From: CAWAYR01 sp050250955
GTDB taxonomy: Bacteria; Acidobacteriota; Vicinamibacteria; Vicinamibacterales; UBA2999
Assembly: GCA_050250955.1 (NCBI GenBank)
Contig: JBFWNR010000003.1
Coordinates: forward strand, 434,001 to 498,000
Direction: 5' to 3'
Length of the DNA: 64,000 nt
Position numbers and translations under genes: made by a program. How positions within the stretch are numbered: the first letter of the stretch is position 1; each line of letters starts with the position of its first letter. Below the pieces are notes generated by a model that searched no databases, was not told the origin of the DNA, and saw nothing but the letters and a program-made list of their open reading frames with translations. This document shows, piece after piece, positions 34,468-43,111 of the stretch.

Positions 34468-37035
34468 TCAGATATCCAGGTTTCGAACGTCCAACGCGTT
34501 GTCCTCGATGAACTTGCGCCGCGGCTCGACCTGATCGCCCATCAGGGTCGTGAACATCTGGTCGGCCTCGGTGTGGTCCTCGGCGCGTACCTGCAGCAGC
34601 GTGCGGCTGTCCGGGTCCATCGTCGTCTGCCACAGCGTCTCGGGGTTCATCTCGCCGAGCCCCTTGTAGCGGTTGATGGCCACGCCCTTGCGGCCGAGGA
34701 CCAGGAAATGCTCCACGAAGCCGTCCACCGACGACAGCGTGACGGCGTCGGGTTGACGAGCCGCCGCCGGCAGGGTCGCCGCCGGCACCTCGACGCCGAG
34801 GGCGCCGAGCGCGTCCGTTTCGGCGGCATCCGGTCCGGACGCCTCGTCGGCGGCCGGTTCGTCGGCCACGTCGGCGGTGCCGCCGGCCCGCCGCACCTCG
34901 ACCTGGCCGCGCCGCAGCGCCCGCACCAGGTCGCGGATTTCCTGATAGCTCGCTTCGAGGGTCCGGTACTCGCCCGAGGCGACGAATTCGACGCCCAGCC
35001 GGTCGACACGCGAGTAGCCGGTCGTCCGGTCGTCGACGTGCAGGAACCAGGCGTTGTGCTCGGCATCGTGCACGGCGGTGACGTCGCGATGCGCGGTGGT
35101 CAGCTCCGCAGCCAGGGCCTCGACGTCAGCCTGCACACCGAAGAACGACCCGTCGCGGACGCCGCGATCGAGCAGCGCCTCGACGATGTCGCCGGCATGG
35201 CCGCGCCGCTGCACGACGCGCAGCACCCGCTGATAGCCGATCACGCCGTGGACCATCCGCTCGAGCGTCGGCCCGAACAGCTCGCTGCCGTCGGCCAGCC
35301 GCGCCACCCGGGATTCGACCGCGCGGTGGACCAGGAAGGCCTCGAGGGCGCGTTCGTCCTTGATGTAGGTCTCGCTGCGGCCACGCTTGGCGCGGAACAG
35401 CGGCGGCTGCGCGATGTGCACGTGGCCGCGTTCGATGAGCAGCGGCATCTGCCGATAGAAGAACGTCAGCAGCAGGGTCCGGATGTGGGAGCCGTCCACG
35501 TCCGCGTCGGTCATGATGATGATGCGGTGGTAGCGCAGCTTCTCGATGTCGAAGTCTTCGGTACCGATGCCGCAGCCGAGCGCGGCGATCATGGTCTTGA
35601 TCTCGTCGGAGCTCAGCATCCGATCGAGGCGGGCGCGTTCGACGTTGAGGATCTTGCCCTTGATCGGCAGGATGGCCTGGAAGCGGCGGTCGCGGCCCTG
35701 CTTCGCCGAACCGCCGGCCGATTCGCCTTCGACGATGTAGATTTCGCTGCGGGCCGGATCGCGTTCCTGGCAGTCGGCCAGTTTTCCGGGCAGTGAGCTG
35801 CCGTCGAGCGCGCCTTTCCGACGGACCAGGTCGCGCGCCTTGCGGGCCGCCTCGCGGGCCCGGGCGGCGTCGACGACCTTCTGCACCACGCGCCTGGCGA
35901 CCGCCGGGTTCTCCTCGAGGAACTGGCCGAGGCGGTCGTTGACGATGGTCTCGACGATGCCCTTCACCTCGGTGTTGCCGAGTTTGGTCTTGGTCTGCCC
36001 TTCGAACTGCGGCCGCGGGATCTTCACCGAGATCACCGCCACCATGCCTTCGCGGATGTCGTCGCCGCTGATCGACGCGTCTTTCAGATCCTTGGCCAGG
36101 TTGTTGCGCTGGGCGTAGGCGTTGACGCTGCGGGTCAACGCGGCGCGGAATCCGGACAGGTGGGTGCCGCCCTCGTGGGTGTTGATGTTGTTGGCGAAGG
36201 AGAATTCCTGCGGGTTGTAGCCGTCGTTCCACTGCAGCGAGATCTCGGCGTCGATGCCGTCCTTCTCGCCCCGCATGTAAATCGGCTTCTCGTTGACCAC
36301 GCCCTTGTTCTTGTTGAGGTGCTGGACGAACGAGTTGATGCCGCCGTCGTAATGGAAGCGATGGTTCTTGTCGTCGCGTTCGTCGTCGAGGGTGATGACG
36401 ATGCCGGCGTTGAGGAACGCCAGTTCGCGCAGCCGCTGAGCGAGCACGTCGAAGGAGAAGTCGGTGGTCTCGAAGATCTGCGTGTCGGGCTTGAAGGTGA
36501 TCTTGGTGCCGCGTCGCTCGGTGACGCCGGTGTTGTTCAACGGCGTGGTCGGGGTGCCCCGTTCGTAGGACTGGACGTAGACCTGCTCGCCGCGCCAGAT
36601 CTCCAGATCGAGACGCTCGGCCAGGGCGTTGACCACCGACACGCCGACGCCGTGCAGGCCGCCCGAGACCTTGTAGCTGTCGTTGTCGAACTTGCCACCG
36701 GCGTGGAGCACCGTGAGGACCACTTCGGCCGCCGAGCGGCCGCTCTCGTGCATGTCGACCGGAATGCCGCGGCCGTTGTCGATGACGGTCACCGAGCCGT
36801 CGAGGTGGATCGAGACGTTGACCTCGGTGCAGTAGCCGGCCAGGGCCTCGTCGATCGAGTTGTCGACGATTTCGTAGACGAGGTGGTGCAGGCCGGCAGG
36901 TCCGGTGGACCCGATGTACATGGCCGGCCGCTTGCGGACGGCCTCGAGGCCTTCGAGCACCTTGATTTTGTCGGCGCCGTAGTCGTCGGTCGAGTGGCCG
37001 GCCGGCGTCAGTGACGGAGTCTCGGAGTGCGACAT
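34468..37035 (-). CDS. gyrB: DNA gyrase subunit B
   Basis: This 855-residue ATPase subunit of gyrase has the GHKL ATP site (EIVDNSIDEALAGYC, VIDNGRGIPVDMHE, GGLHGVGVSVVNAL). The TOPRIM domain has EGESAGGSAKQGRDR and TDADVDGSHIR. A long insertion (about residues 560-760, including an Ala/Asp-rich linker) precedes NRYKGLGEMNPETLW, as in E. coli-type GyrB. ATG 37035 follows AAGGG; a TTG one codon earlier is less likely. It lies between dnaN and gyrA on the same strand. Confidence 0.97.
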   Translation of the reverse strand: MSHSETPSLTPAGHSTDDYGADKIKVLEGLEAVRKRPAMYIGSTGPAGLHHLVYEIVDNSIDEALAGYCTEVNVSIHLDGSVTVIDNGRGIPVDMHESGRSAAEVVLTVLHAGGKFDNDSYKVSGGLHGVGVSVVNALAERLDLEIWRGEQVYVQSYERGTPTTPLNNTGVTERRGTKITFKPDTQIFETTDFSFDVLAQRLRELAFLNAGIVITLDDERDDKNHRFHYDGGINSFVQHLNKNKGVVNEKPIYMRGEKDGIDAEISLQWNDGYNPQEFSFANNINTHEGGTHLSGFRAALTRSVNAYAQRNNLAKDLKDASISGDDIREGMVAVISVKIPRPQFEGQTKTKLGNTEVKGIVETIVNDRLGQFLEENPAVARRVVQKVVDAARAREAARKARDLVRRKGALDGSSLPGKLADCQERDPARSEIYIVEGESAGGSAKQGRDRRFQAILPIKGKILNVERARLDRMLSSDEIKTMIAALGCGIGTEDFDIEKLRYHRIIIMTDADVDGSHIRTLLLTFFYRQMPLLIERGHVHIAQPPLFRAKRGRSETYIKDERALEAFLVHRAVESRVARLADGSELFGPTLERMVHGVIGYQRVLRVVQRRGHAGDIVEALLDRGVRDGSFFGVQADVEALAAELTTAHRDVTAVHDAEHNAWFLHVDDRTTGYSRVDRLGVEFVASGEYRTLEASYQEIRDLVRALRRGQVEVRRAGGTADVADEPAADEASGPDAAETDALGALGVEVPAATLPAAARQPDAVTLSSVDGFVEHFLVLGRKGVAINRYKGLGEMNPETLWQTTMDPDSRTLLQVRAEDHTEADQMFTTLMGDQVEPRRKFIEDNALDVRNLDI

Positions 37036-37085
37036 CAACCCTTCGTTTCGAGTGGCAGCGGCGGGGCGGCCTGGCGCGGCCCCGA

Positions 37086-38195
37086 TCAGACGCGCATCGG
37101 CATGATGACGTAGGTGTAGTCGTAGCCCTCGGCGGCCACCGGCTTCAGCACCGCCTGACTGACGTCGTCCTTGAGGTCGAGCGCGACCGTCTCGACGTCG
37201 ACGACGTTGAGGAAGTCGGTGACGTACTGGGCGTTGAAGCAGATGGTCAGTGGCGGGCCGTCGTAGTCGACCGCCAGCGGCTCATGTGCTTCGCCGAACT
37301 CGGGGCTGCTGGTCGTGACGTCGACCTTGCCTTTGTCGAGCGCGAACTTGAGCGCCCGCGACCGTTCGTTCGACAGAATCGACACGCGCTTGACGGCGCT
37401 GGTCAGGCGATCGCGCTCGAATTCGAGGTGCTTGTCGTTGCCCTTCGGGATGACCTTCTCGTAGGCGGGAAACTGCCCGTCGATCATCCGCGACACCAGC
37501 AGTCGCGGACCGATGCGGAAGAACATGTGGTTCTCGCCGCGCTCGAACTCGACGTCCTTGTCGGTGTCGGCGAGCAGACGGCCGAGTTCGGCGAGAGTCT
37601 TGCGGGGCAGAATCGCCTTGATTTCGTCGGCCTTGGCGGCCTCACGCGGTGCCGTCGCCAGGGCCAGGCGGTGGCCGTCGGTCGCCACCATCGTCATGCC
37701 GTCGGACTTGACGACGAACAACGCGCCATTCAGGTAGTAGCGGGTGTCCTCACCGGTGATCGCAAACTGTGTCTTCGCGATCAACTGGCGCAGTGCCGCT
37801 GCCGGCAGGGTCGTGGCCTTGGCGAGATCGGAGGTGGGCGGCGTCGGAAAGTCGGCGACCGGCATCGTCGGCATCTTCGAATCGAAGCGGTCGGCCGACA
37901 CGGTGACGTGAGCGCCGTCCTTGGACGACGACAGCTTCACGTCGCCGTCGGGAAGGGCGCGGACGATCTCGTAGAGCTTCTTGGCCGGCAGGGTGATCGC
38001 TCCCGGACGATCGACAGCCGCTTCGCAGCTGCTGCTCAACGTGACTTCGATGTCGGTGGCGAGCAGCTTGATGCTGTTGCCATCGGTTTCGATCAGCACG
38101 TTCGCCAGGATGGGGATCGTGTTCTTGCGCTCGACGATCTGCTGGAAGAACTGCAGCTCACGCACCAGATCGGCCTTCCGAGCGACGAGTTCCAT
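37086..38195 (-). CDS. dnaN: DNA polymerase III sliding clamp (beta)
   Basis: This 369-residue clamp holds the replicase on DNA. Three repeated clamp domains are visible; landmarks are NTIPILANVLIE, ATDGHRLALA and the terminal YVIMPMRV, which closes the ring and binding pocket. It follows dnaA after a 287-base gap that holds origin-like features, and precedes gyrB. Confidence 0.97.
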   Translation of the reverse strand: MELVARKADLVRELQFFQQIVERKNTIPILANVLIETDGNSIKLLATDIEVTLSSSCEAAVDRPGAITLPAKKLYEIVRALPDGDVKLSSSKDGAHVTVSADRFDSKMPTMPVADFPTPPTSDLAKATTLPAAALRQLIAKTQFAITGEDTRYYLNGALFVVKSDGMTMVATDGHRLALATAPREAAKADEIKAILPRKTLAELGRLLADTDKDVEFERGENHMFFRIGPRLLVSRMIDGQFPAYEKVIPKGNDKHLEFERDRLTSAVKRVSILSNERSRALKFALDKGKVDVTTSSPEFGEAHEPLAVDYDGPPLTICFNAQYVTDFLNVVDVETVALDLKDDVSQAVLKPVAAEGYDYTYVIMPMRV

Positions 38196-38482
38196 GTCAG
38201 CGAAACCTCGAGACGCGGCGCGGCGGCCGCACGTTCCCTATAGAGACCTGGAGAGGGAAAGAGAAGATAGAAAAGTATACAGGAATGACCGTGGAAAACC
38301 AAATCAACCGAGACCGTAAAACCTTCTGTTGCAGTGGTTTAGATTGTTGAATTTTCTGCGGATCGGCCGGTGTGGTCAGGGCGCAGGCGGCGGTGTCGGC
38401 GCCGCCGTCCGCGGCCGTCCACAGGCGTGCGAATGCGGGCTGTGGAAATCAGCCGACGCGGTGGCCGGGCCGGCTGAAAGGC
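38196..38482. other. dnaA-dnaN gap, candidate origin part with AT-rich stretch
   Basis: Bases 38,254-38,352 are clearly AT-rich in a GC-rich setting, a possible unwinding element. DnaA-box-like 9-mers are CGTGGAAAA (38,290-38,298) and TGTGGAAAT (38,441-38,449), plus a weaker CCGTCCACA (38,415-38,423). A minus-strand -10 TATACT (38,274-38,279) probably serves dnaN. Exact origin use is inference. Confidence 0.55.
38274..38279 (-). promoter_or_regulatory. -10 element for dnaN
   Basis: TATACT on the minus strand lies 79 bases before the dnaN start, with a DnaA-like box in its spacer region. No consensus -35 is seen. Confidence 0.4.
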
Positions 38483-39811
38483 TCAGCGAAATGCTTCCAG
38501 GAAGCTCGTAATCAGGTTGTTGAAATCGCCGTCGTTCTTGCGCAGCTCTTCGATCTTCTTGATCGAGTGGATCACCGTGGAGTGGTGCTTGCCGCCGAAG
38601 GTCTTGCCGATCTCCGGCAATGAGGCATGCGTGAGCATCTTGCAGAGATACATCGCCACCTGGCGCGGCATGGCGACCGACTTGGCGTTGTTGCGCGACT
38701 TGAGGTCGCTGATCTTGAGCTGGTAGTAGTCGGCGACGTGCTTCTGGATCTGCTCGAGGGTGACCGCGCGTTCGTCGTGGTCGATGACGTTGCGGAGGAC
38801 CTCCTGGGCGAGTTCGAGCGAGATGGTGCGGCCGGTGAGGGACGCATAGGCCAGCAGGCGGATCAGCGAACCTTCCAGTTCCCGGATGTTCGACTTGATC
38901 TTCGTGGCGATGTACATGGCCACGTTGTCGGGGAGCGGAATCGCCTCGGTATCGGCCTTTTTCCGCAGGATCGCCACCTTGGTCTCGAGGTTCGGGGGCT
39001 GGACGTCGGCAATGAGGCCCCACTCGAATCGCGACCGCAGGCGTTCTTCGAGGCGGGGAATCTCGTGAGGGGGACGGTCGCTGCTGAGGACGATCTGCTT
39101 CTGCGCGTCGTAGAGGGCGTTAAAGGTGTGGAAGAACTCGTTCTGCGTGCCTTCCTTGCCGGCGACGAACTGGATGTCGTCGACGAGCAGCACGTCCACC
39201 GATCGATAGCGCTCGCGGAACTCGAGGATGCGGTCGAAGCGAACGGCGTTGATCATCTCGTTCATGAAGCGCTCCGACGAGATGTAGGTGAGGCGCAGCG
39301 CCGGGGCGTGCTGGACGACGTACTGGCCGATGGCGTGCATCAGATGGGTCTTGCCGAGGCCGACGCCGCCGTAGATGAAGAGCGGATTGTAGGAGAGCGA
39401 CGGGGCCTCGGCCACGGCGCGGCAGGCGGCGTGAGCGAACTGGTTCGAGGGCCCGACGATGAAGGTGTCGAAGGTGTAGCGCGGATTCAACCCCTGCGCC
39501 GTCACCGGGGCGGCGGACTCACCGGCCGAGGGGGCGTCGCCGGCCTCCGGGGGAGGTTCCGGTGCCTCGGCGCCGGTGGCCTGAAACGTCAGGGCGACGT
39601 CGGGTCGACCGGACTCGCGGAGCGCCTCCGAGAGGACGACCGCGTAGTGCTTGGTGAGCCAGTCCTTGAACAGCGGGTTGGGAACGCGGATGGTCAGGGC
39701 CTGGCCGTCGTCGGCAACGAACGTCGTCGGCTTGAACCAGGTGTAAAAGCTGTGCCTGTTGATCTTGGCCTCGATCCTGGCCAGAACCTGATCCCAGACA
39801 TTTGCAGACAT
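38483..39811 (-). CDS. dnaA: chromosomal replication initiator DnaA
   Basis: This 442-residue protein opens the origin. Domain I (1-80) begins MSANVWDQVLARIEAKI. A short Pro/Glu/Ala linker is domain II. The AAA+ domain III has NPLFIYGGVGLGKTHLMHA and VLLVDDIQF. Domain IV ends with the DNA-binding signature GGKHHSTVIHSIKKIEEL. ATG 39811 is chosen because the domain I start fits; a much longer upstream reading frame is an antisense shadow of rnpA and rpmH. DnaA-box-like sites lie 24-55 bases upstream, suggesting autoregulation. Confidence 0.97.
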   Translation of the reverse strand: MSANVWDQVLARIEAKINRHSFYTWFKPTTFVADDGQALTIRVPNPLFKDWLTKHYAVVLSEALRESGRPDVALTFQATGAEAPEPPPEAGDAPSAGESAAPVTAQGLNPRYTFDTFIVGPSNQFAHAACRAVAEAPSLSYNPLFIYGGVGLGKTHLMHAIGQYVVQHAPALRLTYISSERFMNEMINAVRFDRILEFRERYRSVDVLLVDDIQFVAGKEGTQNEFFHTFNALYDAQKQIVLSSDRPPHEIPRLEERLRSRFEWGLIADVQPPNLETKVAILRKKADTEAIPLPDNVAMYIATKIKSNIRELEGSLIRLLAYASLTGRTISLELAQEVLRNVIDHDERAVTLEQIQKHVADYYQLKISDLKSRNNAKSVAMPRQVAMYLCKMLTHASLPEIGKTFGGKHHSTVIHSIKKIEELRKNDGDFNNLITSFLEAFR

Positions 39812-39834
39812 AGTCGCCGAGTTCCAACCCGCGC

Positions 39835-39866
39835 TTTTCCACAGGGTTTTCCACACCTGTGGAAAA
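39835..39866. promoter_or_regulatory. cluster of three DnaA boxes upstream of dnaA
   Basis: TTTTCCACA occurs at 39,835-39,843 and 39,847-39,855, and its complement TGTGGAAAA at 39,858-39,866. Each differs from TTATCCACA by one base. The spacing is regular (3 and 2 bases), and the cluster lies in the rpmH-dnaA divergent gap. Confidence 0.75.
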
Positions 39867-40024
39867 CCGGGCCATTTTCGGCCGGAAACAGCCTCCCAGC
39901 GGTTTCCCGGTCGAGGTGCCGAGTCGCCGACTGTAGCACACGCCCGCGCTCCCGGTCGGCGTCGGACCGGCGAAATTCCTAGGAAAATCCGCTGTTTGGC
40001 GGTCGAACCACTAGGGGTGGTGCG

Positions 40025-40054
40025 TTGACACCCTCCGTGAAGCAGGGCTACACT
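40025..40054 (+). promoter_or_regulatory. promoter of the rpmH operon
   Basis: TTGACA (40,025-40,030) and TACACT (40,049-40,054) are separated by 18 bases. They stand 27 bases before rpmH, giving a good housekeeping sigma promoter. Confidence 0.75.
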
Positions 40055-40080
40055 GCGTGGTTTCAGGGACCTCATCGACA

Positions 40081-40236
40081 ATGGCCAAAGGGAAGCGCAC
40101 GTTCCAACCCAACACCCGCCGCCGGAAGAAGACCCACGGGTTCCGCGTCCGGATGGCGACCAAGAATGGCCGTCTGGTGCTGAAGCGGCGTCGGGCGAAG
40201 GGTCGGAAGCGGCTGACGGTGTCCGACGAAGCCTGA
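40081..40236 (+). CDS. rpmH: ribosomal protein bL34
   Basis: This 51-residue protein reads MAKGKRTFQPNTRRRKKTHG at its start, then the conserved FRVRMATKNGRLVLKRRRAK, the standard L34 sequence. It is a small basic large-subunit protein. It lies divergent from dnaA and 17 bases before rnpA, the classic origin arrangement. Confidence 0.97.
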   Translation: MAKGKRTFQPNTRRRKKTHGFRVRMATKNGRLVLKRRRAKGRKRLTVSDEA

Positions 40237-40253
40237 TCCGTCCAATCCGGGTC

Positions 40254-40646
40254 ATGCCCCAGACTTTCCCGCCCGACGCCCGGTTGCGGCGCCGGAGCGA
40301 GTTCACTGGGGTGTTCGAGAAGGGCGTCAAGCGCCACGGTCGCCTGATGAGCGTGTGCGTTCGACGGGCCGGCTCCGGCCGAAGCCGGGTCGGAATCGCC
40401 GCCAGCCGGAAGGTTGGTGGCGCCGTGCAGCGCAACCTGGTCAAGCGCCGGGTTCGCGAGATCTTCCGCCGCCTCGTGCTGCCGGCGGGACTGGACATCG
40501 TGGTGATGCCGCGACAGGCGATGGTGGCTGCGCCACTGGATGCGTCGCGACAGGAATTCGAGGCGCTCGTCCAATCAGCCGCCCGGCATGGCAGATCCGC
40601 TCCCCATTCCCAGTCGCCTCGTCCTGACCCTCCTGGCAGGCTATAA
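40254..40646 (+). CDS. rnpA: ribonuclease P protein component
   Basis: This 130-residue basic protein is the partner of RNase P RNA in tRNA 5' maturation. The RNR signature is RNLVKRRVREIFRR, preceded by RVGIAASRKVGGAV. ATG 40254 places RRSEFTGVFEKG near the N-terminus as expected. The C-terminal tail overlaps yidD by about 59 bases in another frame. Confidence 0.93.
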   Translation: MPQTFPPDARLRRRSEFTGVFEKGVKRHGRLMSVCVRRAGSGRSRVGIAASRKVGGAVQRNLVKRRVREIFRRLVLPAGLDIVVMPRQAMVAAPLDASRQEFEALVQSAARHGRSAPHSQSPRPDPPGRL

Positions 40647-40824
40647 GTATTTCATATCCCCTTATTTTTCAGGGACTTGCCGCTATGTCCCGGGCTGTGC
40701 CGACTACATGCGCGAGGCCGTAATGCGTCACGGTGTCGTCAAGGGTGGCTGGTACGGCTTGCGCCGACTGTCCAGGTGCCATCCGCTGGGCGGGGCGGGG
40801 CATGACCCGGTACCGCATCGGTAA
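40588..40824 (+). CDS. yidD: membrane protein insertion efficiency factor YidD
   Basis: This 78-residue protein has the YidD signature YKYFISPYFSGTCRYVPGCADYM with its conserved Cys pair, followed by GGWYGLRRLSRCHPLGGAGHDP. It assists YidC-dependent insertion at the inner membrane. ATG 40588 lies inside the end of rnpA. The YKYFISPYFS codons are AT-rich compared with the flanks. A 109-base gap without features precedes yidC. Confidence 0.93.
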   Translation: MADPLPIPSRLVLTLLAGYKYFISPYFSGTCRYVPGCADYMREAVMRHGVVKGGWYGLRRLSRCHPLGGAGHDPVPHR

Positions 40825-40933
40825 CGTCGACCGACCCAAGCGTGCCTCGCGCGTTGCACATGACCGACCTCGTCCGTAGCTCGATCCGCGACCTCGCCCA
40901 CCCCCTGTTCGCCCTGGCGAGGTGGCACTAGCC

Positions 40934-42628
40934 ATGGAACGCCGGGTGCTGCTGGCCATCAGCCTGTCGTTTCTCGTGCTGTTCCTGTACCAGAGCTTGC
41001 TGCCTCCGCCTCCGGAGCCAGCGCCCAACACTGCCAGCTCGACGACAACGGCCGGGGCCGCGGCGCCGACGGGACCTGCTGCTGCGGCCGGAGTGTCGCC
41101 CGCCCCGCCTGCCACCGCGCCCGCCCCTGCCGTCGTCTCCGTGCAAGGGGACGAACGCGAGCGGGAGTTTACGGTGACCACCGCCGACGTTGAGGCCGTG
41201 TTCACCAATCGGGGTGGACGGCTTCGCCACTGGCGCCTGAAGCATTACCGCGACGCCGCCGGTGCCCTCGTGGACCTGGTGCCGAGCGATGGGCCGGTCC
41301 TCCCGTTCTCGCTGTCGACGGCTGACGCCGCCGTGACCGCCCGTCTGAACGATGCGCTCTATGCGGTGGACCACATGGCCCCCGAGCGCATCGACGCCAG
41401 TGCGACACCGGCAGTGCTGGCCTTCGTCTACGAGGGCGCCGATGGTCTGCGGGCCCGGAAGGAGTTCCGCTTCGAGCCGGCCGGGTACACGGTGACCTTC
41501 ACGCCGCGGGTGACGCGGGCGGGAGCGGTGGTGAACGCCGGCCTGCTGTGGGGGCCCGGGCTCGGCGACGAGATCGCCCGCAGCGCCGGTTCCGGCGGGA
41601 TGTTCTCCGGCAACTACGTGTATCCGGCCGAAGGGTTCGTCTACCGCGACGGTGAGGTCACCCGCTACGCGGGGGCGGCCGCCGCGACCGCCGGGCAGCA
41701 GGCCGGTGCGTTCCGCTTCCTCGGCATCGATGACCACTACTTCGTCGCGGCGCTCGTCGATCCGCCGGGCGCCCAGCGGGTCGACTTCGCCCACCTGCCG
41801 CTGCCCGATCAGACCAACCCCACCGCCGTCCGGCAGCTGGTGTCGTTCGGCGCCAGCTTCGACACGCCACCCGAGTCGCTGCGTATCTTCGCCGGCCCGA
41901 AGCAGTTCGAAGCCCTGCGCGCGGTCGATCCCGAGTTCACCAAGGTGATCAATTTCGGCATGTTCGCCGTGCTGGCGGTGCCGCTGCTCGGCGCGCTGCA
42001 GTGGGTGCACGGCTTCGTCGGCAACTACGGCTGGGCGATCGTCATCCTGACCATCCTGATCAACCTGGTGATGTGGCCGCTGCGCCACAAGAGCGTCGTC
42101 TCGATGCGGCGGATGCAGGAGCTCCAGCCGCAGCTCAAGGCCATCCAGGATCGCTACTCGCACCTGAAGATGACCGATCCAGCGCGGCAGAAGATGAACG
42201 AAGAGGTGATGGCGCTCTACAAGCAGAAGGGCGTCAACCCGGCCAGCGGCTGCGTGCCGATGCTGCTGACTCTGCCCGTGCTGTTCGCGTTCTACTCGCT
42301 GCTGTCGCAGGCGATCGAGATCCGCGGCGCGCCGTTCGCCGGCTGGATCACCGACCTGTCGCAGCACGATCCGTGGTACATCACGCCCCTGCTGATGGGG
42401 GTGACCATGCTGTGGCAGCAGCGCCTGCAGCCCGGCACCGGCGATCCCGTGCAGCAGAAGGTGCTCATGTTCATGCCCGTGATGTTCACATTGATGTTCC
42501 TGTGGGCGCCGAGCGGGCTCGTAATCTACTGGTTCGTGAGCCAGCTCTGGGCGATCGGACAGCAGTACTTCACCAACTGGCTGATCGGCCCGGCCAAGGT
42601 GCCGGCGCCCGCGGGAGGCAAGCGATGA
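40934..42628 (+). CDS. yidC: membrane protein insertase YidC
   Basis: This 564-residue Oxa1-family insertase has an N-terminal membrane anchor (residues 5-24), a Pro/Ala-rich linker and a large periplasmic beta domain (about 70-340). A five-helix insertase core follows, ending at APSGLVIYWFVSQLWAIGQQ. This is the Gram-negative long form. ATG 40934 follows GAGGTGG; an in-frame GTG 12 bases earlier is less likely. The stop overlaps the jag start by four bases. Confidence 0.95.
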   Translation: MERRVLLAISLSFLVLFLYQSLLPPPPEPAPNTASSTTTAGAAAPTGPAAAAGVSPAPPATAPAPAVVSVQGDEREREFTVTTADVEAVFTNRGGRLRHWRLKHYRDAAGALVDLVPSDGPVLPFSLSTADAAVTARLNDALYAVDHMAPERIDASATPAVLAFVYEGADGLRARKEFRFEPAGYTVTFTPRVTRAGAVVNAGLLWGPGLGDEIARSAGSGGMFSGNYVYPAEGFVYRDGEVTRYAGAAAATAGQQAGAFRFLGIDDHYFVAALVDPPGAQRVDFAHLPLPDQTNPTAVRQLVSFGASFDTPPESLRIFAGPKQFEALRAVDPEFTKVINFGMFAVLAVPLLGALQWVHGFVGNYGWAIVILTILINLVMWPLRHKSVVSMRRMQELQPQLKAIQDRYSHLKMTDPARQKMNEEVMALYKQKGVNPASGCVPMLLTLPVLFAFYSLLSQAIEIRGAPFAGWITDLSQHDPWYITPLLMGVTMLWQQRLQPGTGDPVQQKVLMFMPVMFTLMFLWAPSGLVIYWFVSQLWAIGQQYFTNWLIGPAKVPAPAGGKR

Positions 42629-43068
42629 ACACGGCTCCGATTGTCGACTTCGTCCAGCGCGTGGTGGATGCAATGGACCTGGACCTCACCGCGTCGGCCG
42701 AAGAAGAAGCCGACGGCATCCGCATCAACCTCGACGGCGAAGACGGCTCGGTGTTCACGCGTCGCCAGGGTGAGGCCCTGCAGGCGCTGCAGCAGATCGT
42801 CGGCGCGGCGTTCCGCGGCGACCGCCACGACGAGCGCCGGCTGGTCGTGGACTGCAACGGCTACCGACGCGACAAGGACACCGAACTGCACCAGATGGCC
42901 GCCTTCCTGGCCGAGAAGGCCAAGTCGACCGGGCTGGCGCAGGAGATCGGCCCGCTCAACCCCTACGAGCGGCGCATCGTGCACATGGCCGTGTCGGCCA
43001 TCGAGTCGGTGACGTCCGAAAGCATCGGCGACGCGTTCGAGAAGACCGTCATCATCTCGGTGAAGTAG
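42625..43068 (+). CDS. jag: Jag/KhpB-like KH-R3H RNA-binding protein
   Basis: This 147-residue protein has a KH-like domain (about 20-80, with GEALQALQQIVGAAF) and a C-terminal R3H domain with PYERRIVHMAVSAI. The extra N-terminal Jag domain of Bacillus-type proteins is absent. It is coupled to yidC by an ATGA overlap. RNA binding and a link to division or elongation are known for the family. Confidence 0.9.
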   Translation: MNTAPIVDFVQRVVDAMDLDLTASAEEEADGIRINLDGEDGSVFTRRQGEALQALQQIVGAAFRGDRHDERRLVVDCNGYRRDKDTELHQMAAFLAEKAKSTGLAQEIGPLNPYERRIVHMAVSAIESVTSESIGDAFEKTVIISVK

Positions 43069-43111
43069 GCGCGCCGCGACGACGGCGCCGACGAGGGGGC
43101 GGGCGGCACGC

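Noticed and set aside
39812..40498. Long N-terminal extension of dnaA across rpmH and rnpA
   Set aside because: It would cover two well-supported plus-strand genes; DnaA domain I starts at 39811.
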